A stretch of DNA of 49,090 bases from Hamadaea sp. (lineage in GTDB: Bacteria > Actinomycetota > Actinomycetes > Mycobacteriales > Micromonosporaceae), in contig NZ_JABFVK010000022.1 of assembly GCF_013362815.1 (NCBI RefSeq), positions 1 to 49,090 of the forward strand, given 5' to 3'. A program made the translations under genes and the position numbers. Positions within the stretch are counted from its first letter, which is position 1. Each line of letters begins with the position of its first letter. Shown one piece after another: positions 7,927-15,639 of this stretch. The notes beneath the pieces were generated by a model. That model had not been told where the DNA came from, did not search any database, and saw only the letters and a list, made by a program, of their open reading frames with translations.

Positions 7927-8583
7927 GTGCTTGTCCTCGTTCTCGACACCGCAACGCCCGCCATCACCGCCGCGGTGGCTGAGATCACGCCCACGGATGT
8001 GCGAATTCAAGCCGAACGGGTGACGGTCGACGGCAAGAAGCACGGCGAACTTCTCGCCCCGCAGATCGACGCGGCGCTCGCCGAGGCCGGCGTCAAGCCG
8101 CGGGAGCTGACGGCGATCGTGGCCGGCGTCGGCCCCGGCCCGTTCACCGGCCTGCGAGTGGGCCTCATGACGGCGGCCGCCATCGCCGACGCGCTCGGGA
8201 TTCCCACGTACGCCGTGTGCAGCCTCGACGGGCTCGGTGCCACGACCTCCGGCACCGCCCTGGTGGCGACCGACGCCCGGCGGCGCGAGGTCTACTGGGC
8301 GGCGTACGCCGAGGGGCAGCGGGTCGACGGACCCCACGTCGCCAAGCCGGCCGACGTCGGGCAGACGGTGGCCGACCACGCCGTCGGCGAAGGCGCCCGG
8401 AAGTACGCCGATCAGCTCGGCCTCGCCGTCGGCGCCGAAGCCCCGGACTATCCGTCGGCCGAGTGGCTGGCCCGGCTCGCGGCTTCTCGCGTACGCGAGA
8501 ACGCGCCGTCGGAGCGCCTCACCCCGCTCTACCTGCGCCGCCCCGACGCGGTGGAGCCGGGAGCACCGAAAAAGGTGTCATGA
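7927..8583 (+). CDS. tsaB: tRNA threonylcarbamoyladenosine protein TsaB
   Basis: Partner of TsaD and TsaE in making the t6A37 modification of ANN-decoding tRNAs. The 218-residue protein has the ASKHA-fold start MLVLVLDTATPAITAAV, the KHGELLAPQI stretch and the hallmark GVGPGPFTGLRVGL. GTG at 7927 gives the family-typical N-terminus; frame extending upstream to 7783 lacks similarity. Its TGA overlaps the rimI ATG by 4 nt. It is divergent from the ABC exporter, with about 80 nt between starts. Confidence 0.95.
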   Translation: MLVLVLDTATPAITAAVAEITPTDVRIQAERVTVDGKKHGELLAPQIDAALAEAGVKPRELTAIVAGVGPGPFTGLRVGLMTAAAIADALGIPTYAVCSLDGLGATTSGTALVATDARRREVYWAAYAEGQRVDGPHVAKPADVGQTVADHAVGEGARKYADQLGLAVGAEAPDYPSAEWLARLAASRVRENAPSERLTPLYLRRPDAVEPGAPKKVS

Positions 8584-9026
8584 CCTTTCAGTTGGGGCGG
8601 CTTCGGTGGTGGCAGATCGCCGATCTCCTGCCGATCGAGGCGGACCTGTTCGGGACCGAGGCGTGGACGGCGGGCATGTTCTGGAACGAGCTCGCCAACG
8701 GCCACCTCTATCTGGCCGCGACCGAGAACGACCAGGTCCTCGGCTACGCCGGGCTGGCGCTGAGCCCGCCCGACGAAGCCTGGATCAACAACGTCGCCGT
8801 ACGCCGAGACGCCCAGCGCCGCGGGATCGGCCGCGCCCTGGTCACCGCCCTGCTCGACGTGGCGGGCCGGGCCGGGGTGGACCAGACGTTGCTCGAAGTC
8901 GCCGCCGACAACAAGCCCGCCCAAGCGCTCTACACCGACTTCGGCTTCGAGACGGTCGGCGTACGCAAGGGCTACTACCAGCCGAGCAACACCGACGCGT
9001 GGGTCATGCGCCGGATCGAACCATGA
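8580..9026 (+). CDS. rimI: Ribosomal-protein-alanine N-acetyltransferase RimI
   Basis: A GNAT acetyltransferase of 148 residues; RimI acetylates the N-terminal alanine of ribosomal protein S18 in E. coli. The acetyl-CoA motif is [18 protein letters not shown] (motif A, Q/RxxGxG/A), followed by [19 protein letters not shown] (motif B), both in the correct order. It overlaps tsaB by ATGA and is followed by tsaD within 11 nt, the usual tsaB-rimI-tsaD operon. Substrate assignment rests on this context. Confidence 0.9.
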   Translation: MTFQLGRLRWWQIADLLPIEADLFGTEAWTAGMFWNELANGHLYLAATENDQVLGYAGLALSPPDEAWINNVAVRRDAQRRGIGRALVTALLDVAGRAGVDQTLLEVAADNKPAQALYTDFGFETVGVRKGYYQPSNTDAWVMRRIEP

Positions 9027-9036
9027 GGTGATCGTT

Positions 9037-10083
9037 GTGAAGAGCGAACCGCTCGTCCTGGGCATCGAGACGAGCTGCGACGAGACGGGCGTGGGCATCG
9101 TCCGGGGCCACACCCTGCTCGGCGAGGCCCTTGCGTCCAGTGTGGACGAACACGCCCGGTTCGGCGGCGTCGTGCCGGAGGTGGCCAGCCGCGCCCACCT
9201 CGAGGCGATGATCCCGACCATGCAGCGCGCACTGGACCAGGCCGGAGTGACCTTGGCCGACGTCGACGCCATCGCGGTGACGGCGGGCCCCGGCCTGGCC
9301 GGGGCGCTGCTGGTCGGGGTGGCCGCCGCCAAGGGGTACGCCCTGGCCGCGGAGAAGCCGATCTACGGCGTGAACCACCTCGCCGCCCACGTCGCCGTCG
9401 ACACGCTGGAACACGGGCCGCTGCCCGAACCAGCCGTCGCCCTCCTCGTCTCTGGCGGCCACTCGTCGCTGCTGCTGGTCAACGACCTGGCCCGGGGCGT
9501 CACTCCGTTGGGTGCGACCATCGACGACGCCGCCGGTGAGGCCTTCGACAAGGTCGCCCGCCTGCTCGGGCTGCCGTTCCCGGGTGGACCTTGGATCGAC
9601 AAGGCGGCTCGCGACGGCGACGGCGAGGCGATCGCCTTCCCGCGTGGGCTCACCGCGCCGAAGGATCTCGCCACCCACCGATACGACTTCTCATTCTCGG
9701 GGCTGAAGACCGCCGTCGCCCGCTGGGTCGAGACCCGCGAGAAGGCCCGCGAACCGGTGCCGGTCGCCGACGTCGCGGCCTCGTTCCAGGAGGCGGTCTG
9801 CGACGTGCTGACCACCAAGGCGATCGACGCCTGCCGCGCGAACGGGATCGAGACGCTGGTCATCGGCGGTGGCGTCGCCGCGAACTCCCGGCTCCGGGCG
9901 CTCGCCGAGCACCGGGCGGCCAAGCACGGCATCGCGGTACGCGTACCGCGGCCGAAGTTGTGCACCGACAACGGCGCGATGGTCGCCGCCCTCGGTTCTC
10001 ATCTCGTGGCCTCGGGCGTCGCGCCCAGCCGCCTCGACCTCCCGGCCGATTCCGCAATGCCGCTCACATTGGTCGTGGCATGA
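9037..10083 (+). CDS. tsaD: tRNA N6-adenosine threonylcarbamoyltransferase TsaD
   Basis: Catalytic Kae1/Qri7-family enzyme that transfers threonylcarbamoyl from its adenylate to A37 of tRNA. The 348-residue protein starts [18 protein letters not shown] and carries the metal-binding HLAAHVA (HxxxH) motif, [11 protein letters not shown], and the C-terminal [13 protein letters not shown] and [10 protein letters not shown] motifs. I chose GTG at 9037 because GAGGTGA at 9025-9031 is well spaced for it; a GTG at 9028 would lie inside that box. The stop overlaps the next ATG. Confidence 0.97.
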   Translation: MKSEPLVLGIETSCDETGVGIVRGHTLLGEALASSVDEHARFGGVVPEVASRAHLEAMIPTMQRALDQAGVTLADVDAIAVTAGPGLAGALLVGVAAAKGYALAAEKPIYGVNHLAAHVAVDTLEHGPLPEPAVALLVSGGHSSLLLVNDLARGVTPLGATIDDAAGEAFDKVARLLGLPFPGGPWIDKAARDGDGEAIAFPRGLTAPKDLATHRYDFSFSGLKTAVARWVETREKAREPVPVADVAASFQEAVCDVLTTKAIDACRANGIETLVIGGGVAANSRLRALAEHRAAKHGIAVRVPRPKLCTDNGAMVAALGSHLVASGVAPSRLDLPADSAMPLTLVVA

Positions 10084-10355
10084 CTGCTACGTTGCCAGGC
10101 GTGATCGTGCGCATGTGGGAGATCCGCGCATACCCCCACCACTTCGAAGAACTGCTCGGCTGGGTCTGCGACATCGCCGTACCCGGCCTGGAGATTCAGC
10201 CGTTGCACGTGTCGACCGAGGTGTTCTCCTCGGCGGACGGCCGGATCGTCGTCATGTCCCGGTGGCGGGGCGAGCCCACGCCGCTGCCCGATCCGCCGCG
10301 CGACCTCGTGGCGCGCTCCGCGCACAGCTGGGACTTCACCGTCGTCGACCGCTGA
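10080..10355 (+). CDS. Small hypothetical protein, translationally coupled to tsaD
   Basis: I do not recognise this 91-residue protein. It overlaps the tsaD stop by ATGA. It has no signal peptide or membrane segment and contains alternating hydrophobic strands ([33 protein letters not shown]), a pattern compatible with a small alpha/beta dimeric-barrel fold, but that is only an impression. A second possible start is ATG at 10113 (MWEIRAYP). Coupling to tsaD suggests expression with the t6A operon. Confidence 0.65.
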   Translation: MTATLPGVIVRMWEIRAYPHHFEELLGWVCDIAVPGLEIQPLHVSTEVFSSADGRIVVMSRWRGEPTPLPDPPRDLVARSAHSWDFTVVDR

Positions 10356-10387
10356 GCCGCGCCGCTGATTGGATGAGCCGAGGCACG

Positions 10388-10443
10388 CAGATCACGGTTA
10401 CGCAGGCTAAATCCGCGCGGGAAGCATGCATTTCCCTGATCTG
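10388..10443. repeat. 56-bp palindromic element, copy A
   Basis: The element begins CAGATCACGGTTACGCAGG and ends CCCTGATCTG, with imperfect inverted ends. In reverse orientation it matches 39444-39500 at about 80 % over its length, and almost perfectly over the outer 32 bp of one half. It sits in the 105-nt gap between the convergent tsaD-side operon and tsaE. Confidence 0.85.
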
Positions 10444-10460
10444 CCGCTCATGGGGCTGGG

Positions 10461-10946
10461 CTAGGAACTGAGGCGGGCGGCCCAGTCGCCGTCGTGGCCG
10501 ACGAGCTGAACCTCGCGGGTGTCGTCGTCGTACCGGGTGATCCGCACTTCGAGGTAAGCGTCGGCGAGCTGCTCGACCATGCCCTCGCCCCACTCCACGA
10601 GGGTCACGGAGTCGTCGATGTCGGCGTCGAGGTCCAGGTCGTCCACCTCGGCCCGCGGATCACGGACCATACCCAGGCGGTACGCGTCGACGTGCACCAT
10701 CGGCACGCTCCCACCGGCGTGCACGTCCGGACGATGAACCCGGGCGATGACGAAGGTCGGCGAGGTCACGTCGCCGAGAACGCGCAGCCCCGCGCCGATC
10801 CCCTGGGCCAGGGCGGTCTTGCCGGCGCCGAGCGGTCCGGTGAGGATCACGAGGTCGCCGGCCCGCAGCAGGCGGGCCAGCTCCGCGCCGTACGCGTGAG
10901 TGTCTTCGACCTTCGCCAGCTGGACGGGACTTTGCACCGACGTCAC
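10461..10946 (-). CDS. tsaE: tRNA threonylcarbamoyladenosine ATPase TsaE
   Basis: P-loop ATPase that works with TsaB and TsaD in t6A synthesis. The 161-residue protein has Walker A GPLGAGKT (about residues 37-44), the conserved DVTSPTFVIARVH segment, the HVDAYRLG motif and VEWGEGM near the end. The GTG start overlaps the stop of the hydrolase gene (GTGA), so it is the last gene of the acpS-nnrD-alr-hydrolase-tsaE direction. It converges with tsaB-rimI-tsaD, whereas related genomes usually carry all four in one direction. Confidence 0.95.
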   Translation of the reverse strand: MTSVQSPVQLAKVEDTHAYGAELARLLRAGDLVILTGPLGAGKTALAQGIGAGLRVLGDVTSPTFVIARVHRPDVHAGGSVPMVHVDAYRLGMVRDPRAEVDDLDLDADIDDSVTLVEWGEGMVEQLADAYLEVRITRYDDDTREVQLVGHDGDWAARLSS

Positions 10947-12019
10947 CCGACCACCTTATCGAGAAAGTCCTGCAGGGCCTCGTTCACCGCGTCGGCGTGC
11001 TCCAACAGAACGACGTGCCCGGAATCCGGCACGACGACGAGCTCGGCGTCCGGGAGGTGCCGGACGATCTCCTCCGAGTGGCTCACGGGCAGGATCGGGT
11101 CCTTCTCGCCGCAGATCACCATCACCGGCTTGGTACGGATCGCGGCCAGCGCCGGGTACCGCGCATGGCTGTAGAGCGTACGCAGATAGCGGGTGACCGT
11201 GTCCATCGGCGTACTGGAGTTCATTTGCTCCACATAGGAGACCAGTGCCGGACTCGGTCGCCTGCCGCCGAAGCCGTAGCGCCGGGTGAGCAGCCAGGCC
11301 AGGTCGCTCGAAGCATGCCGGGCGCGGTCGATCATCCGTCCGCTGTACTTCGTGGCCCCCGAGACCATGCCGAGCAACGGCCCAGCCCCGGCGATCATCT
11401 CCGGTACGCCACCGAGCTTGCCGTTCTCGGACTTCCCGCCGCTGGTGGAGATCAGCACCACTCCGGCCACGCGGTCGGCGAACAGGTCCGGGAACAGCTC
11501 GGCGCAGGCCATGATCGCCATCCCGCCCATCGAGTGTCCGATCAGGACGATCGGACCGACCGGGGTGGTCTGCTCGATCACGTCGCGCAACGCCTCACCC
11601 AGCGCGGGCAGCTCATATTCGCCGTCCTCCAGGCGACCCGACCGACCATGGCCGGGCTGGTCGTAGAAGACCATCCGGTAGTCGCCGGGATCGAGGTAGC
11701 GCCGCTGCATGTGGAACGTGCCCATGTCCAGGCAGAAGCCGTGGACGAAGATCAACGTCGCCTCCGGCTCGGCATCGCCGCCGAGGTCCACTGCCACGCC
11801 GTCAGCCGGCTCGACTACTTCGACGTACAGCTCGACCCCGTCTGCCGTCGTCACGGTCAGCGCCTCGTCATACGGCAGCCGGCCGAACGGTTCCTCGGCG
11901 TACGGATCTTCGGAGTTCTTTCGTGTTCGGCCCACCAAAGTACGCTCCGCCGCGACTCCGGCGGCCACACCGGCCGCCGCCACCCCCGCCAATGCCCCGA
12001 CGATGCCCCACCTAGCCAT
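10943..12019 (-). CDS. Alpha/beta hydrolase, membrane-anchored or exported
   Basis: A 358-residue alpha/beta hydrolase. The first 25 residues (MARWGIVGALAGVAAAGVAA) form a hydrophobic N-terminal anchor or signal segment. The fold shows the oxyanion strand IFVHGFCLDM, the nucleophile elbow GHSMGG, an acid candidate in CGEKDPILPV and a histidine in DSGHVVLLEH. ATG at 12019 lies 2 nt after the alr stop. This gene sits between alr and tsaE in many actinobacteria; its substrate is unknown. Confidence 0.88.
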   Translation of the reverse strand: MARWGIVGALAGVAAAGVAAGVAAERTLVGRTRKNSEDPYAEEPFGRLPYDEALTVTTADGVELYVEVVEPADGVAVDLGGDAEPEATLIFVHGFCLDMGTFHMQRRYLDPGDYRMVFYDQPGHGRSGRLEDGEYELPALGEALRDVIEQTTPVGPIVLIGHSMGGMAIMACAELFPDLFADRVAGVVLISTSGGKSENGKLGGVPEMIAGAGPLLGMVSGATKYSGRMIDRARHASSDLAWLLTRRYGFGGRRPSPALVSYVEQMNSSTPMDTVTRYLRTLYSHARYPALAAIRTKPVMVICGEKDPILPVSHSEEIVRHLPDAELVVVPDSGHVVLLEHADAVNEALQDFLDKVVG

Positions 12020-12021
12020 CG

Positions 12022-13131
12022 TCAGCCTCGATACCTGCGCGGTACGCCCGACCGCCCGAAGCGGGTCACGATCTCGTAGTTGATCGTGCCCACGACCGCC
12101 GCCCAATCGTCGGCGGTCGGCTCACCCCGGTCACCCGGTCCGAACAGGACAGCCTCATCCCCGGCCGCCACCACTGCGTCGTCGCAGTCGACCACGAACT
12201 GGTCCATGCACACCCGACCGGCGATCTCGAAGCGCTTGCCGTTCACCCATACGGGCCCGCTGCTGCTCGCATGCCGGGGCACCCCATCGGCGTACCCGAT
12301 GGGAATGAGGCAGAGCGTGGTCTCGCGGGGCGTGACGTAGGTATGGCCGTAAGACACGCCCTCGCCGGCCGGAACGCGCTTGACGAGCGCGACCGGCGCG
12401 CGGACCGTCATCGCGGGCCGCAAGCCGAAGTCCTGGCCCTCGATGGGCGACAGGCCGTAGACCGCGACCCCCGGGCGGACCAGGTCGAAGTGAGTGTCGG
12501 GGCGAGTCAGCGTCGCGGCCGAATTGGCGAGATGCCTCAGCCGGGGTGTGACGCCGAGGCGCTCCGCGATCGCCGAGGCTTCGAGGAAGACGTCGAGCTG
12601 ACGGTCGATCGACGGATCGCCGAGCACGTCGGCGCAGGCCAGATGGCTCCACACCGCGACGATCTCCAGTACGCCCTCCGCCTGCGCCTTCGCCGCAGCC
12701 TCGACGAGCTTGGGCCAGACGTCGAGCGTCGCGCCGTTCCGATGCAGACCAGTATCGATCTTGAGATGGGCGCGGGCGACCTTGCCGGCTCGCCGGGCGG
12801 CCTCGGCAAGCTCGGTCACCTGAGCCACGCTGGAGACGCTGAGATCCACATCAGCGGCGACGCCCTCGGGCAACGGCGTACCCGGCGGGAGCAACCAGGC
12901 CAGCACCGGAGCGGTCACTCCGGCCGCCCGGAGTTCGAGCGCCTCCGGAAGACTGCGTACGCCCAACCAGGTGGCCCCGCCCGCGAGCGCTGCGCGCGCG
13001 CTCGGCACCGCCCCATGGCCGTAGCCGTCCGCCTTCACCACCGCCATCACCTCGGCCGACGTGCGTTTCCTGAGCAACGCGACGTTGGCCCGGATGGCCG
13101 CGAGATCGACGACCGCTTCCGCCTGCCACAT
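12022..13131 (-). CDS. alr: Alanine racemase
   Basis: PLP-dependent racemase giving D-alanine for peptidoglycan. The 369-residue protein has the PLP lysine in VVKADGYGHGA (Lys33), the catalytic tyrosine region IGYADGVPR, and the motif CMDQFVVD. Length and order (TIM barrel, then C-terminal beta domain) are normal. The ATG start (MWQAEAVVDL) fits the family. It is preceded by a 279-nt intergenic region filled with palindromic repeats separating it from nnrD. Confidence 0.96.
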   Translation of the reverse strand: MWQAEAVVDLAAIRANVALLRKRTSAEVMAVVKADGYGHGAVPSARAALAGGATWLGVRSLPEALELRAAGVTAPVLAWLLPPGTPLPEGVAADVDLSVSSVAQVTELAEAARRAGKVARAHLKIDTGLHRNGATLDVWPKLVEAAAKAQAEGVLEIVAVWSHLACADVLGDPSIDRQLDVFLEASAIAERLGVTPRLRHLANSAATLTRPDTHFDLVRPGVAVYGLSPIEGQDFGLRPAMTVRAPVALVKRVPAGEGVSYGHTYVTPRETTLCLIPIGYADGVPRHASSSGPVWVNGKRFEIAGRVCMDQFVVDCDDAVVAAGDEAVLFGPGDRGEPTADDWAAVVGTINYEIVTRFGRSGVPRRYRG

Positions 13132-13212
13132 GCTTCCACCCTACCGGCTGGTACGCATTCCCCGCCTACGGAGATCACCTCGCGGCGCTCGCTGTTCGCG
13201 CGTGGTCGGCGG

Positions 13213-13346
13213 GACAACGTCGCTATTCCGCGCGGTCTCCCGGGACGTATCCCCGGGACAACGCGCGCGGCAGCACCCGGTCCCGGCACGTATCCCGGGA
13301 TAGCGTCGCTATTCCGCGACGGGAAGGGACGTTATCCCGGGATAAC
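13213..13346. repeat. Mosaic cluster of TATCCCGGGATA palindromes and a 15-bp direct repeat
   Basis: The region between nnrD and alr contains TATCCCCGGGA (13248-13258), TATCCCGGGATA (13291-13302) and a perfect 16-bp palindrome GTTATCCCGGGATAAC (13331-13346). The 15-mer CGTCGCTATTCCGCG occurs exactly twice (13218-13232 and 13304-13318). No coding potential is visible in 13132-13410. The motifs are those of 1721-1781 and 41668-41721. Confidence 0.85.
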
Positions 13347-13410
13347 GCGCAGGCCGCACAGCGACGCGCAGGCAGCGAGCAGCGAGCAGGCCGCGCAAGG
13401 CAAGCGGGCG

Positions 13411-14832
13411 TCAGCGAGGAACAACCCCACGCAAAGCGACAGCGACATCAGAGCTGGTCACAGATCCGGAGGAGCCCGCCACCCGCCCAGCCAACCCATG
13501 CAAGTAGGCAGCTGCGACGGCAGCGCGTACGGGGGTGAGGCCGGCGGCGAGAAGCGACCCGAGCAGCCCGCCGAGAACGTCGCCTGATCCGGCGGTCGCC
13601 AACGCGGGGCTGCCGGTCGGATTGACCCAGGCCTCACCGTCGGGCCCGGCGACGATCGTCCGGTCGCCTTTGAGCAACACGACCGATCGCGTCCAAGCTG
13701 CGAGGGTGAGCGCCGCCCCCACTCGGTCGGCGCCGGGGGCGTACCCGGCGAGGCGGTTGAACTCGCCGTCATGCGGGGTGAGCACGGTCGGCGCGGATCG
13801 GGCTCGAAGTTCGTTCGCGTGGGTGCCGTCGACCAGCATCGTGATGGCGTCGGCGTCGAGGACCGCCGGGAGCGGCGACGCGAGCACCGCTCGCAGTTCT
13901 TCGCGGGCGCGCTGGTCGGTCGAGAGCCCGCTGCCGCACACCCAGGCCTGTACGCGGCCGGAGTCGGAGACGCGCCGAGCCACCACGACCGACGGGTGCA
14001 GGGTGGCCACGATCGAGTGGGCGGAACCGGCGTACCGGACCATCCCGGTGGGGCCGGCGAGCGCGCCCGCGGTGGACAGCAGCGCTGCGCCCGGAAAGCT
14101 CGCCGAGCCGGTGGCCAGCCCTACGACGCCCCGGCTGTACTTGTCCGACTCCGGTCCGGGGTGCGGCCACCATTCGTCGATGTCGGACTGTTCGGCGAGG
14201 CGTACGGCGGGCGCAGCCGCCATCGTCAGGCCGATGTCGACGAGTTCGACCTGCCCGGCGAGCGGCGCGGCCGGTCCGACGACGAGCGCGGGCTTGAGCA
14301 CGCCGAACGTGACCGTCACGTCGGCGCGTACGGCCGGACCGAGCACGTCGCCGGTGTCGACCGCCACCCCGGAGGGCACGTCGACCGCGATGATCGGGGC
14401 GTTCAGCTCGGCGACCCGGTTGGCCGCGTCGAGGGCGGCTCCTCGGAGAGCACCAGTCGCGCCGATGCCGAGCATGCCGTCGACGACGAGATCCACTTCG
14501 GCCGGCCAGTCGGTGACGACCCGGCCACCCGCCGCGAGCAGCGCCTGCAGGCCGCCGACATGGGCTCGGCGCGGGTCGACGAGCCACGCTGAGACCGCCA
14601 CGCCCTGACCGGCGAGCGTCGCGCCCGCGTACAAGGCGTCCCCGCCGTTGTCACCGGTGCCGACGAGAAGCAGCACGCGTGAGCCATAGATCCGGCCCCG
14701 CGTACGCAGCGTGATCGCGCAGCGCCGGGCCAGTCCGGCGGCGGCCCGAGCCATCAACGTCCCGGCGGGCAGCGTCTCCATCAGGGTCTTCTCGGCCGCC
14801 CGCACATCGGCTGCCCGCCATGCCGCTCTCAT
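13411..14832 (-). CDS. nnrD: Bifunctional NAD(P)H-hydrate repair enzyme
   Basis: Repairs hydrated NAD(P)H: an N-terminal epimerase (YjeF_N, about residues 1-210) and a C-terminal ADP-dependent dehydratase (ribokinase-like, about 220-473). The epimerase shows [14 protein letters not shown] and [10 protein letters not shown]; the dehydratase shows [13 protein letters not shown] and the ATP-site [13 protein letters not shown]. The start ATG at 14832 overlaps the acpS stop (ATGA). The 473-residue length is normal for the fused enzyme. Confidence 0.95.
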   Translation of the reverse strand: MRAAWRAADVRAAEKTLMETLPAGTLMARAAAGLARRCAITLRTRGRIYGSRVLLLVGTGDNGGDALYAGATLAGQGVAVSAWLVDPRRAHVGGLQALLAAGGRVVTDWPAEVDLVVDGMLGIGATGALRGAALDAANRVAELNAPIIAVDVPSGVAVDTGDVLGPAVRADVTVTFGVLKPALVVGPAAPLAGQVELVDIGLTMAAAPAVRLAEQSDIDEWWPHPGPESDKYSRGVVGLATGSASFPGAALLSTAGALAGPTGMVRYAGSAHSIVATLHPSVVVARRVSDSGRVQAWVCGSGLSTDQRAREELRAVLASPLPAVLDADAITMLVDGTHANELRARSAPTVLTPHDGEFNRLAGYAPGADRVGAALTLAAWTRSVVLLKGDRTIVAGPDGEAWVNPTGSPALATAGSGDVLGGLLGSLLAAGLTPVRAAVAAAYLHGLAGRVAGSSGSVTSSDVAVALRGVVPR

Positions 14833-15263
14833 GCCTCGCCCCCGAGTTGTTCCAGTCGAGCCCCGTCCTCGCCGGGCTGACGCCCGATGGAACCGTCTCG
14901 TTCGGCGATGACCACCGCCGATGCGATGCCGCCGTCGTGCGACAACGACAGATGCCACCGCTGAATCCCCAGGCCGGCCGCTGCTCGCGCGACCGTGCCC
15001 GCGATCACGAGCCAGGGACGACCGGCTTCGTCCACCGTCACCTCGCAGTCGTGCCAGTGCAGGCCCTGCGGCGCGCCGAGGGCCTTGGCGACCGCCTCCT
15101 TCGCCGCGAACCGGGCGGCGAGCGACTCCGCCGAGCGTTCGTGGCCCGACTGCGTAATGCGCTCGGCCTCGGTGAACACCCGCTCGGCTAGCTGCGGGGT
15201 GCGCTCCAGGGCGGCGCGGAAGCGCTCGACGAGCACGACGTCGTTGCCGACCGACACGATCAC
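14829..15263 (-). CDS. acpS: Holo-[acyl-carrier-protein] synthase
   Basis: Transfers phosphopantetheine from CoA to acyl carrier protein. The 144-residue protein has the Mg-binding start [15 protein letters not shown], the catalytic [13 protein letters not shown] helix and [15 protein letters not shown]. The GTG at 15263 has AGGG 8 nt upstream; a GTG at 15257 would also give a good protein. About 20 C-terminal residues ([18 protein letters not shown]) exceed the usual AcpS length. First gene of the acpS-nnrD unit. Confidence 0.95.
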   Translation of the reverse strand: MIVSVGNDVVLVERFRAALERTPQLAERVFTEAERITQSGHERSAESLAARFAAKEAVAKALGAPQGLHWHDCEVTVDEAGRPWLVIAGTVARAAAGLGIQRWHLSLSHDGGIASAVVIAERDGSIGRQPGEDGARLEQLGGEA

Positions 15264-15290
15264 AGGGCACACCCTACCGGCCGCGCAACC

Positions 15291-15335
15291 CCTGTGGACG
15301 GCCGCTTCGGCGAGGCCCGCGCGGTTGTCCACAGG
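15291..15335. promoter_or_regulatory. Inverted repeat containing a perfect TTGTCCACA box
   Basis: CCTGTGGAC at 15291-15299 and GTCCACAGG at 15327-15335 are perfect inverted 9-mers, 27 nt apart. The right arm includes TTGTCCACA (15325-15333), the high-GC actinobacterial DnaA-box consensus; the left arm read on the minus strand gives CCGTCCACA. It lies between the divergent acpS and the small YxxxD gene. DnaA binding is an inference. Confidence 0.5.
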
Positions 15336-15396
15336 TCCTTGAGCCGATCCCCGGCACCGGTCAGCATCGGCGGCAGTTATCTCTGGGAGGTGACCC

Positions 15397-15639
15397 ATGG
15401 AGTTCGAAGTCCACATCGGCCGGCTCGGGCAGTGGTCCGACCGGCTCGACGACACCGGGACCGCGCTGGCCCAGCCCAAGCTGGTCGCGGCTCCGGCCGG
15501 GTGGGCGGCCGCGGCCGCACTGTCCACCTGGGAGACGGCGCTCGTCGGGCTGCTGCGCGCGATCGGCGAGCAGACAGTCCACACTGGTGATTCGGTCCGG
15601 GCCTGCGCGGCCGGCTATCGGTCCGCGGACCGCTCATGA
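15397..15639 (+). CDS. Small ESX/WXG100-like protein with C-terminal YxxxD
   Basis: An 80-residue helical protein, probably a secreted ESX-like partner. The turn region reads [12 protein letters not shown] rather than a strict WxG, and the C-terminus holds GYRSADRS, which fits the YxxxD/E signal of type VII secretion substrates. The ATG has a strong GGGAGGTG box. Its TGA overlaps the ATG of the hydrolase gene, whose own N-terminal domain carries the WXG motif. The helical-hairpin assignment is inferred from length, composition and context. Confidence 0.65.
   Translation: MEFEVHIGRLGQWSDRLDDTGTALAQPKLVAAPAGWAAAAALSTWETALVGLLRAIGEQTVHTGDSVRACAAGYRSADRS

Noticed and set aside
13360-13405. Possible tandem repeat GCAGCGAGCAGCGAGCAGG near the nnrD stop
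   Set aside because: Short, irregular low-complexity sequence; not clearly periodic beyond two units.
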